Shown piece by piece: positions 28,478 to 40,099 of a stretch of DNA of 64,000 nucleotides (the first letter of the stretch is position 1; each line of letters starts with the position of its first letter). Source of the DNA: Gulbenkiania mobilis (GTDB lineage Bacteria > Pseudomonadota > Gammaproteobacteria > Burkholderiales > Chromobacteriaceae); NCBI GenBank assembly GCA_004346645.1, contig SMDA01000001.1, forward strand, positions 496,001 through 560,000, given 5' to 3'. Below the pieces are notes generated by a model that was not told the DNA's origin, searched no databases, and saw only the letters and a program-made list of their open reading frames with translations. The position numbers were made by a program, and so were the translations under genes.

Positions 28478-28491
28478 TTGATTCGAATCAA
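28478..28491. promoter_or_regulatory. FNR/DNR-type box between nirE and norC
   Basis: TTGATTCGAATCAA matches the consensus TTGAT-N4-ATCAA perfectly and is itself fully palindromic. It lies 58 bases ahead of nirE and 75 bases ahead of norC, so one regulator dimer could drive both. Confidence 0.88.
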
Positions 28492-28566
28492 TGCTCCCGG
28501 AATGCGTGAATTCGTACATTGCGCACCGAGCACCGGCTCAACCGGTGGACGAAAAAGGAGGACGCG

Positions 28567-30484
<1,918 letters not shown>

Positions 30485-30518
30485 GCCCGGCGTACCCCTT
30501 CGCCTGATGCGTGTGTTT

Positions 30519-30543
30519 GCGGCCCGGAAACGGGCCGCTTTTT
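30519..30543 (+). terminator. Terminator/attenuator after norB
   Basis: GCGGCCCG-GAAA-CGGGCCGC followed by five T. Its place between norB and norE suggests that norE-norF-norQ-norD are read through at a lower level. Confidence 0.85.
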
Positions 30544-30556
30544 ACTGGAGGAACGA

Positions 30557-31129
30557 ATGGCTTCCCCTGTTGAGGAAAAGCGGGTGCCCGGCGATCTGGC
30601 CATGTGGTGCTTCATTCTGGCCGAGCTGGCGGTGTTCGGTGTGTTCTTCCTGGCCTACGGCGTGGCACGGCGGCAGGCGCCGGCGCTGTTTGCTGCAGGG
30701 CAGGCACGGTTGCATCTGGCGCCCGCACTCTTCAATACGCTGCTGCTGATCGCTGGCAGTGCTACGGCTGCGGCGGCGGTACGGGCGTTTTCGGCCAACC
30801 GTCAGCGGGCCGGGCGCTGGCTGCTGGCCGCCACGCTGGGTTCGGGCTGCGTCTTCGTCGTCGTCAAGCTCGGAGAGTTCGCCGAGCGGCTGAAAGCAGG
30901 TATCACTCTTTCCACTGACACCTTCTGGATGTTCTACCTGTCGCTGACGTTCTTCCATTTTCTGCATGTCCTGCTGGGCATGGTGATCCTCGCTGCCGTC
31001 TGGTGGATGGCAGGTGACGGCCGTTACCGGCCTGGCAGCCTGGACGGCGTGGAGACCGCCGCGGCCTATTGGCACATGGTGGATCTGGTTTGGGTGGTGC
31101 TGTTTGCCCTGGTCTACGTGGCGCGCTAG
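30557..31129 (+). CDS. norE: Cytochrome oxidase subunit III-like protein NorE
   Basis: Inner-membrane protein of 190 residues with about five hydrophobic helices, a truncated relative of cytochrome c oxidase subunit III (GDLAMWCFILAELAVFGVFFLAY at residues 14-36, FWMFYLSLTFFHFLHVLLGMVIL near 125, and AAYWHMVDLVWVVLFALVYVAR at the end). NorE helps full NO reductase activity but is not catalytic. No oxidase genes lie nearby, and the neighbours are nor genes. Confidence 0.88.
   Translation: MASPVEEKRVPGDLAMWCFILAELAVFGVFFLAYGVARRQAPALFAAGQARLHLAPALFNTLLLIAGSATAAAAVRAFSANRQRAGRWLLAATLGSGCVFVVVKLGEFAERLKAGITLSTDTFWMFYLSLTFFHFLHVLLGMVILAAVWWMAGDGRYRPGSLDGVETAAAYWHMVDLVWVVLFALVYVAR
30790..30800 (-). 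repeat. Uptake-sequence-like 11-mer GGTTGGCCGAA
   Basis: Exact copy inside norE, encoding Ser-Ala-Asn-Arg in a loop between helices. Confidence 0.75.
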
Positions 31130-31193
31130 CGCCCGGGATTTTCTTATCTGCCATCAAGGCACCCGACCCACGCGGAGCGGCATCCTGTGCGGC

Positions 31194-31454
31194 ATGAAAA
31201 CCGTTTCCGTTTACCGTGGAGTGGCCGCTGTCTGGCTGGGGCTGGCTGCCCTGACGCTGGGTCTTGCCGCCCTGTCCGGCACGGCCGTGCCACATCGCCT
31301 GCTTGCCGAGCTGGCCTTGGCCGGGGCGTGGCTCAAGGGCGGGGTGATTGCCGAGACCTTCATGGGTCTGAGTCAGGCCCCGCTCTGGCTGCGGCTGGTG
31401 GTGCAGGGCTGGCTCGCCACGGTGTGCGGTGCCCTGATCGCCAGTTTCAGCTGA
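31194..31454 (+). CDS. norF: Small membrane protein, NorF-like
   Basis: An 86-residue hydrophobic protein with about three membrane helices (VYRGVAAVWLGLAALTLGLAAL, HRLLAELALAGAWLKGGVIAETFMG and LVVQGWLATVCGALIASF). Size and position between norE and norQ match NorF, a small subunit-IV-like protein important for nor maturation. The KG and ETFMGL pattern resembles the prokaryotic cytochrome oxidase subunit IV family. The ATG at 31194 was chosen from the start of the first helix. Confidence 0.72.
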   Translation: MKTVSVYRGVAAVWLGLAALTLGLAALSGTAVPHRLLAELALAGAWLKGGVIAETFMGLSQAPLWLRLVVQGWLATVCGALIASFS

Positions 31455-31463
31455 GGGAAGCCC

Positions 31464-32282
31464 ATGAATGCACCTGTCTCCGATATCGTCCGCCCGCTCG
31501 CGGACGTGCCCTTCTACCAGCCGGTTGCCGAAGAGTGCACGCTCTTTGAAGCGGCATGGCGCCAGCAGCTGCCGGTACTCATCAAAGGCCCGACGGGCTG
31601 CGGCAAGACCCGCTTCGTGGCCCACATGGCGGCCCGGTTGAGCCTGCCACTTTTCACCGTCTCCTGCCATGACGACCTGACTGCCGCCGATCTGGTGGGG
31701 CGCCACCTCATTGGTGCCGGGCAGACGGTCTGGTGCGACGGCCCACTGACCCGCGCAGTGCGTGAAGGCGGGATCTGCTATCTGGACGAGGTGGTCGAGG
31801 CGCGCAAGGACACCACGGTGGTGCTGCACCCGCTGACCGACGATCGTCGCATCCTGCCGATCGAGCGCACCGGCGAAGAGCTGGTGGCGCCGCCCGGCTT
31901 CATGCTGGTGGTGTCTTACAACCCCGGCTACCAGCATGTGCTCAAGACGCTCAAGCCCAGCACACGCCAGCGGTTCGTGGCGCTGAGCTTCGACTTCCCC
32001 GCACCCGAGGTGGAGCTGCCGGTGCTGATGAGCGAGACCGGTATCGACGCTGGCCGGGCGCGCCAGCTGGTGGTGCTGGCCGGACAGCTGCGCCGGCTGC
32101 AGGGCTACGATCTGGAAGAGTCGGTCAGCACCCGGTTGCTGGTGTATGCCGCCAAGCTCATGATGGCCGGGCTGCCGCCGGGCCTGGCCTGCCGCACGGC
32201 CATCGTGGAGCCGCTCTCCGACGATGTCGATACCGTCGCTGCCCTGCTGGCCGTGGTGGATACCCAGTTCGATCAGGGGTAG
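31464..32282 (+). CDS. norQ: MoxR/CbbQ-type AAA ATPase NorQ
   Basis: Chaperone ATPase of 272 residues that, with NorD, activates NO reductase, probably by metal insertion. Walker A is IKGPTGCGKTRFVAHMA near residue 35, Walker B ICYLDEVVEARKD near 98, and sensor region LVVSYNPGYQHVLKTLKPSTRQRF near 145. It lies 10 bases after norF and 5 bases before norD. Confidence 0.94.
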   Translation: MNAPVSDIVRPLADVPFYQPVAEECTLFEAAWRQQLPVLIKGPTGCGKTRFVAHMAARLSLPLFTVSCHDDLTAADLVGRHLIGAGQTVWCDGPLTRAVREGGICYLDEVVEARKDTTVVLHPLTDDRRILPIERTGEELVAPPGFMLVVSYNPGYQHVLKTLKPSTRQRFVALSFDFPAPEVELPVLMSETGIDAGRARQLVVLAGQLRRLQGYDLEESVSTRLLVYAAKLMMAGLPPGLACRTAIVEPLSDDVDTVAALLAVVDTQFDQG

Positions 32283-32286
32283 GCGC

Positions 32287-34116
32287 ATGGAAGACATCGT
32301 CGGCGGCTGGTGGGACCGCCTGATCACTCGTGTTGCCTACCAGGGTCATCCCGAGGCCGCGGTGACGTTGGCCGAAGTGGAGCGGACAGCGCCAGTCTTC
32401 TTCCGCGCGATGGGCGGGGATGCGGCCTTGACGGTGCGCTCGGCGGTGGGCACCGAACACGGTGCGCGTCGCCGCTGGCTAGAACGCATTGCCGGAACGG
32501 GCGACCGGGTAGAGCTAGCCTGGCAGGATGCGCGTTCGCTCTACCTGCCTGACGTCATCGACCACTTCCCTGACCGGGCACTCAACCGTCAGCTGTATTT
32601 CTGGCTGATGGCGCTGGCGGCCGAAGCGCGAGCTGGCACCGACTGGCTTACCGCCAACCGGGAGGCCACGGCCCGCTGCCTGATGCAGATGCCAGGGCTG
32701 GCCGCGCTCTACCGGCGACTGGTGGCCGCCCATCTGAAGACACGCCCCGACCCTGCGCGCTTGCACGGTGCCGAGGCCGCGTGGGAGGAGGCCATCCGGG
32801 CTGCGCTGGCGTCGCCTAACGAGACGAGCGCGCTGCCGGCCGGCCAGGCCGCCTGCCAGCCGGTTCCGCTTTGGTTGCATCCCACGCCGCCCCTCTCTGG
32901 CCAGGCCGAGGCCGTACCGCGCCAGGATGGGGAGGCTGAGGCCGAGGAGGCGGCGCGCCGCGAAGCCCGCAAGCGCAGGCGTTATCGTGCCCAGCGGGTG
33001 GCCGAAGACACGCGCAAGAACGGGATGCTGATGGTGTTCCGGGCCGAAAGCCTGTTCACTTGGGACGAGTATGTGAAGGTCAACCGGCACAACGACGAGG
33101 ACGAAGAGGACAATGCGGCAGCAGCCGACGACATGAACCGTCTGTCCGTGTCGGCCGATGCCACCACGCGCGCCAGCCGGCTGCGCTTCGACCTGGACCT
33201 GCCGGCCGCAGCCTATGATGACACTCCGCTGGGGCCGGGATTGCTGTTGCCCGAATGGCACTGGAAGCAGCGCCGGCTGGTAGAGGACCATGTGCGGCTG
33301 GTGCCGATGTTGCCACGCGATGCCCGGCCCGCCGGCCTGCCCGAGCGTCTGCGCGCCCCGGCCCGCCGCCTGCGGCGACAGTTCCAGGCGTTGGCGCCCG
33401 AGCGGACCCGGCGCCGTGGCGAGTCCAGCGGTCCTGACATCGACCTGGACCGGGTGGTGCGTTTCCTTGCCGAGTGCGGCAGTGGAGTGCGGGTGGGCGA
33501 ACCGGGGCTGTATCAGTCCTGGCCCCCCGGAGAGCGCAGCCTGGCTTGTCTTCTGTTGGCCGATCTGTCGCTATCCACCGAAAGCTGGGTCGGCGATGCC
33601 GGGCAGGTGATCGACGTCATCCGCGACAGCCTGCTGCTGTTTGGCGAGGCCCTCTCGGCCACCGGAGACGCCTTCGGGGTATACGGCTTTTCATCCATCC
33701 GTCGCCAGGAAGTGCGCTTTCAGGTGCTCAAGGATTTCTCCGAGCGTTTCGACGATACTGTGCGCGGCCGCATGCTGGCGATCCGGCCCGGCTACTACAC
33801 CCGCATGGGGGCGGCCATCCGGCAGGCAACCCGCGTGCTGGAGAGTCAGCCTGCCCACCGCCGGCTGCTGCTGATCGTCTCTGACGGCAAGCCCAATGAC
33901 CTGGACCACTACGAGGGCCGCTACGGGGTGGAGGATACTCGCATGGCGGTGCGCGAGGCCCGGGCGGCGGGTCTGCTGCCTTTCTGCGTCACCGTTGACA
34001 GTGAGGCGGGCGAATACCTGCCCTACCTTTTCGGGCGCAACGGTTACACCGTGGTAACCAATGTGCGGCGCTTGCCACAGGTGCTGACCTCGCTCTACGC
34101 CACGCTCACCCGCTGA
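32287..34116 (+). CDS. norD: NO reductase activation protein NorD (von Willebrand A domain)
   Basis: Cytoplasmic protein of 609 residues with a variable N-terminal two-thirds and a C-terminal VWA domain. The adhesion-like motif is degenerate (LADLSLSTESWV near residue 425, a DxSxS pattern), followed by FGVYGFSSIRRQEVRF and RLLLIVSDGKPNDLDHYEGRYG near 540. It works with NorQ, and such MoxR/VWA pairs act on metalloenzymes. A charged stretch (EEAARREARKRRR) lies near residue 220. Confidence 0.93.
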   Translation: MEDIVGGWWDRLITRVAYQGHPEAAVTLAEVERTAPVFFRAMGGDAALTVRSAVGTEHGARRRWLERIAGTGDRVELAWQDARSLYLPDVIDHFPDRALNRQLYFWLMALAAEARAGTDWLTANREATARCLMQMPGLAALYRRLVAAHLKTRPDPARLHGAEAAWEEAIRAALASPNETSALPAGQAACQPVPLWLHPTPPLSGQAEAVPRQDGEAEAEEAARREARKRRRYRAQRVAEDTRKNGMLMVFRAESLFTWDEYVKVNRHNDEDEEDNAAAADDMNRLSVSADATTRASRLRFDLDLPAAAYDDTPLGPGLLLPEWHWKQRRLVEDHVRLVPMLPRDARPAGLPERLRAPARRLRRQFQALAPERTRRRGESSGPDIDLDRVVRFLAECGSGVRVGEPGLYQSWPPGERSLACLLLADLSLSTESWVGDAGQVIDVIRDSLLLFGEALSATGDAFGVYGFSSIRRQEVRFQVLKDFSERFDDTVRGRMLAIRPGYYTRMGAAIRQATRVLESQPAHRRLLLIVSDGKPNDLDHYEGRYGVEDTRMAVREARAAGLLPFCVTVDSEAGEYLPYLFGRNGYTVVTNVRRLPQVLTSLYATLTR

Positions 34117-34137
34117 CTTCCATGTTTCCTATCCTTG

Positions 34138-34158
34138 CGCCCGGTAGCGTGCCGGGCG
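34138..34158. terminator. Hairpin after norD
   Basis: CGCCCGG-N7-CCGGGCG, 22 bases after the norD stop and without a clear T run; likely transcript end or processing site before the nirS promoter. Confidence 0.5.
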
Positions 34159-34225
34159 TGTCCGCCTGGGCGTTTTGCCCTGTTTGTGGCCTCTTTTTCA
34201 GGCACTTTTCCGGCTTCGGAAAGCG

Positions 34226-34239
34226 TTGATTCGAATCAA
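34226..34239. promoter_or_regulatory. FNR/DNR-type box upstream of nirS
   Basis: TTGATTCGAATCAA, identical to the nirE-norC site and 68 bases ahead of the nirS start. Confidence 0.88.
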
Positions 34240-34303
34240 GGAGGCCGCTATGCCGCCAGGATGATGATGCGTGCGTCACCCGCCATCCAACCATGGAGCA
34301 TAA

Positions 34304-36025
<1,722 letters not shown>

Positions 36026-36033
36026 TCGCCACC

Positions 36034-36059
36034 GCACCGCACCCGTCCGGGTGCGGTGC
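36034..36059. terminator. Strong hairpin between nirS and nirM
   Basis: A perfect 11-base stem GCACCGCACCC/GGGTGCGGTGC with loop GTCC, no T run. It would protect the 3' end of nirS mRNA or thin out transcription into the assembly genes. Confidence 0.7.
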
Positions 36060-36079
36060 CCAACCAACGGGAGACCGAC

Positions 36080-36394
36080 ATGAAAGCGCTTCTCGCAATT
36101 CTCGCCACGCTGGCGGCCGCAGGGGTTTCGGCCAACGTGGCGGCAGCCACCCCCGCCGAGCTGGCCAAGCAGTACAACTGTCTGGCCTGCCACAGTGTGG
36201 ACAAGAAGGTGGTGGGCCCGTCGTTCAAGGACGTGGCAGCCAAGTACAAGGGCCAGGCCGGCGCCGAGGACAAGCTGGTGGACAAGGTCAAGAAGGGCGG
36301 CTCGGGCAGCTTTGGCCCGGTGCCGATGTCCCCCAATCCGCAGGTACCCGATGCCGATGTACGCACGTTGGTGAAGTGGGTGCTGGCGCAATGA
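36080..36394 (+). CDS. nirM: Cytochrome c551, electron donor to nitrite reductase
   Basis: Periplasmic monoheme cytochrome of 104 residues with a signal peptide ending in VAAA. The heme site is CLACH near residue 38 and the axial methionine is in GPVPMSPNP near 78. It resembles Pseudomonas cytochrome c551 and supplies NirS. The ATG has a GGGAGA site. Confidence 0.93.
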   Translation: MKALLAILATLAAAGVSANVAAATPAELAKQYNCLACHSVDKKVVGPSFKDVAAKYKGQAGAEDKLVDKVKKGGSGSFGPVPMSPNPQVPDADVRTLVKWVLAQ

Positions 36395-36449
36395 GTGCAG
36401 CGGCCCGGCGTGGCGGCTGCCATGTCCGGGCCGTGCAAGGAGAGCTGTG

Positions 36450-36797
36450 ATGCTGTACCTGCTCGCGCGTTCAGTATGGGTGCGTTGTCTGGTCCTGACG
36501 GCCGCAAGCATCGTCTTTCTGACGATGGCGGTGGAGGCCGCCGCCGCGCCGGTACCGGAGGTGCGCCTGCGCCATCTGGTGCGGCAGGATTGCGGCTCCT
36601 GCCACGGGCTGACCTTTCGCGGCGGGCTGGGCAGCCCGCTGACGCCGGCCGCGCTGGTGGACAAGCCTGACGAGAGCCTGGTGGCCACCATTCTCGACGG
36701 CCGGCCGGGCACGGCCATGCCGCCGTGGCGGCCATTCCTCAGCCCGGATGAAGCGCTGGCGGTGGTGCGCTGGCTGCGTGAAGGAGCGCCCGAATGA
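36450..36797 (+). CDS. nirC: Cytochrome c55x, NirC
   Basis: Periplasmic monoheme cytochrome of 115 residues, with signal segment ending in AVEAAAA, heme motif CGSCH near residue 50 and a methionine in GTAMPPW. NirC serves in the final oxidation step of heme d1 synthesis or as a second electron donor. The ATG at 36450 is preferred over the in-frame GTG at 36447 because the AGGAGAG site is then at normal distance. It overlaps nirF by 4 bases. Confidence 0.88.
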   Translation: MLYLLARSVWVRCLVLTAASIVFLTMAVEAAAAPVPEVRLRHLVRQDCGSCHGLTFRGGLGSPLTPAALVDKPDESLVATILDGRPGTAMPPWRPFLSPDEALAVVRWLREGAPE

Positions 36798-38002
36798 AAC
36801 TTGGTCATCCTTATTTTGCCCCCCTGCGCCTGCTGGCCAGTGCGGTATCCATGCTGGCGGTACTGCTGGCCGGTTGTGCCACCCCCTCGACCCTGCGCGG
36901 TACCGGCGATCTGGGGGTGGTGATCGAACGGGCCAGCGGTACGGTGCAGGTCGTCACCCAGCAGCCTCCACGTCTCCTCGCGCGGGTTGAAGGGCTGGGC
37001 GACCTGTCCCATGCCTCGGTGGTGTTCTCGCGCGACGCCCGCTATGCCTTCGTCTTTGGTCGCGACGGTGGGTTGAGCAAGGTGGACCTGCTGACCGGTC
37101 GGCTGGCCGGACGCGTGCTGCAGGCCGGCAACAGTATCGGCGGCGCGATTTCTTCTGACGGTCGCATCGTGGTCGCCCAAAATTATGAACCTGGCGGCGT
37201 GCGGCTTTTCGATGCCGAAACGCTGGCGCCGCTGGCGGACATTTCGACGCGCGACCCTGTCAGCGGTCTGGCCTCCAAGGTGGTGGGGCTGGCGGACCTG
37301 CCCGGCAACCGCTTTGCTTTCTCGCTGTTCGAGGCGGGCGAAATCTGGGTGGCGGATGCCACTGATCCGCGCCACCCGGTCGTGACGCGCTACGCCGGGG
37401 TTGGCCGAAACCCCTACGACGGGCTGGCCAGCAGCGATGGACGCTACTATCTGGCCGGACTCTACGGAGAGGATGGGCTGGCGCTTTTGGACACTTGGCA
37501 CCCCGAGACCGGCGTACGCCGCATCCTGGACGGTTACGGTCACGGTGAGGAAAAGCTGCCCGTGTACAAGATGCCTCACCTGCGGGGCTGGGCCATGGCT
37601 GGAGAGTACGCTTTCCTGCCCGCGATCGGCCGACACGAGGTGCTGGTGGCGGACAGCCGTACCTGGCAGGAACGGACGCGCGTTCCGGTGTATGGCCAGC
37701 CGGTGTTTGCCATGGCCGAACCTTCCGGCCGTCGCGTCTGGGTGAACTTTGCTTTTCCCCACAATGACACCGTTCAGGTGATCGACGTGCCGACGATGCA
37801 GGTGGTGCGCACGCTCAAGCCGGGTCGCGGCATCCTGCACATGGAATTCACCGGGCGCGGCGACGCGGTGTGGCTGAGCAGCCGCGACGATGACCGGCTG
37901 GTGGTGGTGGACACACGCACCCTGGAGATGAGCACCGTCCTGCCCGCACGCAACCCTTCTGGTATCTTCTTCACTTGGCGCGCCGCGCGGATGGGGATGT
38001 AG
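36794..38002 (+). CDS. nirF: Heme d1 biosynthesis protein NirF (lipoprotein)
   Basis: Protein of 402 residues related to the d1 propeller of NirS, acting late in heme d1 formation in the periplasm. The leader ends in the lipobox LLAGC near residue 28, so it is probably membrane-anchored. Conserved d1-domain features include FSRDARYAFVFGRDGGLSKVDLLTGR near 80, PHLRGWAMAGEYAFLPAIGRHEV near 265 and FPHNDTVQVIDVPTMQVV near 330. No heme-c motif is present, as expected. Confidence 0.93.
   Translation: MKLGHPYFAPLRLLASAVSMLAVLLAGCATPSTLRGTGDLGVVIERASGTVQVVTQQPPRLLARVEGLGDLSHASVVFSRDARYAFVFGRDGGLSKVDLLTGRLAGRVLQAGNSIGGAISSDGRIVVAQNYEPGGVRLFDAETLAPLADISTRDPVSGLASKVVGLADLPGNRFAFSLFEAGEIWVADATDPRHPVVTRYAGVGRNPYDGLASSDGRYYLAGLYGEDGLALLDTWHPETGVRRILDGYGHGEEKLPVYKMPHLRGWAMAGEYAFLPAIGRHEVLVADSRTWQERTRVPVYGQPVFAMAEPSGRRVWVNFAFPHNDTVQVIDVPTMQVVRTLKPGRGILHMEFTGRGDAVWLSSRDDDRLVVVDTRTLEMSTVLPARNPSGIFFTWRAARMGM
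37399..37409 (+). repeat. Uptake-sequence-like 11-mer GGTTGGCCGAA
   Basis: Exact copy inside nirF, encoding Gly-Val-Gly-Arg-Asn; the same Val-Gly-Arg-Asn frame is used in the SEC-C gene. Confidence 0.75.
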
Positions 38003-38004
38003 CC

Positions 38005-39012
38005 ATGCCCAACCTTCCTGTCGAAGCCGCCTGCCTGCCTCCGGTGGCCTTGGCCCTGATCGATGCCCATCAGCAGCGTTTGCCGCTGGTGTCGCGGCCC
38101 TTCGCGCTGCTGGGGCAGCGTCATGGCCTGACCGAGACCCAGACGCTCGACCTGCTGGGGCAGGCCCTGAGCGAGGGCGTGCTGTCGCGGGTGGGGGCCG
38201 TGTTCGCGCCCAATACCGTCGGGGCCAGCACCTTGGCGGCCCTGGCGGTGCCTCCCGATCAGCTGGAGGGCGTGGCGGCGTATGTGAGCAGCCTGCCACA
38301 GGTCAATCACAACTATGCGCGCGACCATGCTTTCAACCTGTGGTTTGTGGTGGCCGCCGATACCCCCCTGGCGGTCCGCGACGTGCTCGCCCGCATCCAT
38401 CTATCCACCGGACTGAAGCCCTTGAACCTGCCGTTGGAGCGCGAATACCACATCGACCTGGGCTTTTCCTTTCTCGATGACCCCGATACCTCACGGCGCA
38501 GCCAGCCGCAGTCACCCGCAGCAGTGGCGCTGACCGAGGGACAGCGGCGGCTGGTGTCGGCGCTGGGCGAAGGCTTGGCCCTGGTGCCCAGGCCGTTTGC
38601 TGTGCTGGGCGAAACGTGCGGGCTGGGGGAAGGTGAGGTGCTCGACACGCTGGCGCGGTGGCTGGCCACCGGGGTGGTGCGCCGTCTGGGGTGCATCGTG
38701 CGGCACCGGGAACTGGGCTTTCGTGCCAACGCGATGTGCGTTTGGCAAATACCTGCCGACGCACTGGATCACTTCGGCCAACGTCTGGCTGCCGATCCGG
38801 CGGTGAACCTCTGCTATGCGCGTCCGGCCCGTCCGCCAGACTGGCCCTACACCCTGTTTGCCATGGTGCACGGGCGGGATCCGGCCCACCTCCACGCCAC
38901 GGTGGAGACAGTGCGCCAGCGCTGCGGCCTCACCGGCATACCGCATGCCGTGCTGCTTTCCACCCATCGCTACACCCAGCGCGGTGCGCGTTACCACTGG
39001 AGCCCGGCATGA
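38005..39012 (+). CDS. nirDL: Fused siroheme decarboxylase subunits NirD-NirL
   Basis: Protein of 335 residues made of two AsnC/Lrp-like halves. The first (residues 1-165) starts RLPLVSRPFALLGQRHGLTE and ends REYHIDLGFSFLDD; the second (from about 175) starts LALVPRPFAVLGETCGLGE and ends HAVLLSTHRYTQRGARY. These correspond to NirD- and NirL-type units that decarboxylate siroheme to didecarboxysiroheme. Despite the helix-turn-helix ancestry they are enzymes. Heme-binding histidine regions are NHNYARDHAFNLWF and its degenerate counterpart. Confidence 0.9.
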   Translation: MPNLPVEAACLPPVALALIDAHQQRLPLVSRPFALLGQRHGLTETQTLDLLGQALSEGVLSRVGAVFAPNTVGASTLAALAVPPDQLEGVAAYVSSLPQVNHNYARDHAFNLWFVVAADTPLAVRDVLARIHLSTGLKPLNLPLEREYHIDLGFSFLDDPDTSRRSQPQSPAAVALTEGQRRLVSALGEGLALVPRPFAVLGETCGLGEGEVLDTLARWLATGVVRRLGCIVRHRELGFRANAMCVWQIPADALDHFGQRLAADPAVNLCYARPARPPDWPYTLFAMVHGRDPAHLHATVETVRQRCGLTGIPHAVLLSTHRYTQRGARYHWSPA

Positions 39013-39983
39013 ACGGCCTGAGCGATACCGAACGCTTGGTGGTGGACCACCTGCAGGAAGGGTTTCCGCTGGTGGCACGTCCTTTTGAGGCGGCCGGCCG
39101 CGCGTTGGGTCTGGATGAGGACAGGCTGATCACCACGTTACAGGCACTGCTGTCGCGCCGGGTGCTGACGCGTTTCGGCCCGCTGGTGCAGGTGGAGCGG
39201 CTGGGAGGGGCGTTCGTGCTGGCGGCCCTGTCGGTGCCAGAGCCGCGCTATGAGGCGGTGGCCGCGCAGGTCAACGCCCTGCCAGCGGTGGCGCACAACT
39301 ACCGTCGTGAGCATGCACTCAACATGTGGTTCGTGCTGGCCACCGAGCAGCCTGAAGGCATCGGCGAAGCCATCGCCACGATCGAAAGGCATACCGCCCT
39401 ACCGGTGTATGCCTTTCCCAAGGAGCGCGAGTACTTCGTCGGCATGCGCTTCACTGTGGGGGGAACAGCACCGGTCGGACAGGGCCGGCATCGCCCACTG
39501 GCACAGCCGTGCCCGCTGGAGACGGCAGACCGTGCACTGGTACGGGCCGTTCAGGCCGGGCTGCCCCTGGTGCCCGCCCCTTATGCCGAAGTGGCACGGC
39601 TCACCGGGCTGGAGGAGTCCGTCGTGCTGGCACGGCTTTCCCGGTTGCTCGATTCGGGGGTTTTTCGCCGTATCGGTGCGGTGCCCAACCACTACGCCAT
39701 CGGGTATACCGCCAACGGTATGGCGGTGTTCGACGTGGAGGAGGGCGCCGTGGACCGCCTTGGCGAGGCGCTTGGGGCGATGCCGGCCGTCAGCCACTGT
39801 TACCGTCGGCCACGCCGGCTACCGCTGTGGCGTTACAACCTGTTTGCGATGCTGCACGGCGACAGCCGTGAGGCGGTTTGCGCAGAGGTGGCGCGCCTGC
39901 GTACAGGAATGGGTGAGGCGTGCCGAGACCATGCGGTGCTGTTCTCCAGCCGTATCCTCAAGAAGACCGGCCTGCGGATCTGA
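39009..39983 (+). CDS. nirGH: Fused siroheme decarboxylase subunits NirG-NirH
   Basis: Protein of 324 residues with the same two-half design as its upstream neighbour: FPLVARPFEAAGRALGLDED to KEREYFVGMRF, then LPLVPAPYAEVARLTGLEE to HAVLFSSRILKKTGL. AHNYRREHALNMWFVLA in half one carries the His/Arg seen in the active half. In Pseudomonas the four genes nirD, L, G, H are separate; here they are two fusions that probably pair. The ATG overlaps the previous stop as ATGA. Confidence 0.87.
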   Translation: MNGLSDTERLVVDHLQEGFPLVARPFEAAGRALGLDEDRLITTLQALLSRRVLTRFGPLVQVERLGGAFVLAALSVPEPRYEAVAAQVNALPAVAHNYRREHALNMWFVLATEQPEGIGEAIATIERHTALPVYAFPKEREYFVGMRFTVGGTAPVGQGRHRPLAQPCPLETADRALVRAVQAGLPLVPAPYAEVARLTGLEESVVLARLSRLLDSGVFRRIGAVPNHYAIGYTANGMAVFDVEEGAVDRLGEALGAMPAVSHCYRRPRRLPLWRYNLFAMLHGDSREAVCAEVARLRTGMGEACRDHAVLFSSRILKKTGLRI

Positions 39984-40028
39984 CCTGACGCAAACCGCTT
40001 GCAGCTACCGCGACCGGACCGGATCGGG

Positions 40029-40042
40029 TTGATTCGGGTCAA
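40029..40042. promoter_or_regulatory. FNR/DNR-type box upstream of nirJ, imperfect
   Basis: TTGATTCGGGTCAA keeps the TTGAT and TCAA arms but has one mismatch to the consensus right arm. It lies 58 bases ahead of nirJ and may give nirJ-nirN its own anaerobic promoter. Confidence 0.7.
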
Positions 40043-40099
40043 GGAGGCCACCTACCCGGGGCGTTTCAAATGGGCCCGTCTTCCGAACAGGACTCTGCC

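Noticed and set aside
30557-31129. Cytochrome c oxidase subunit III of an aerobic oxidase
   Set aside because: It is too short, no oxidase subunit genes are near, and position matches NorE.
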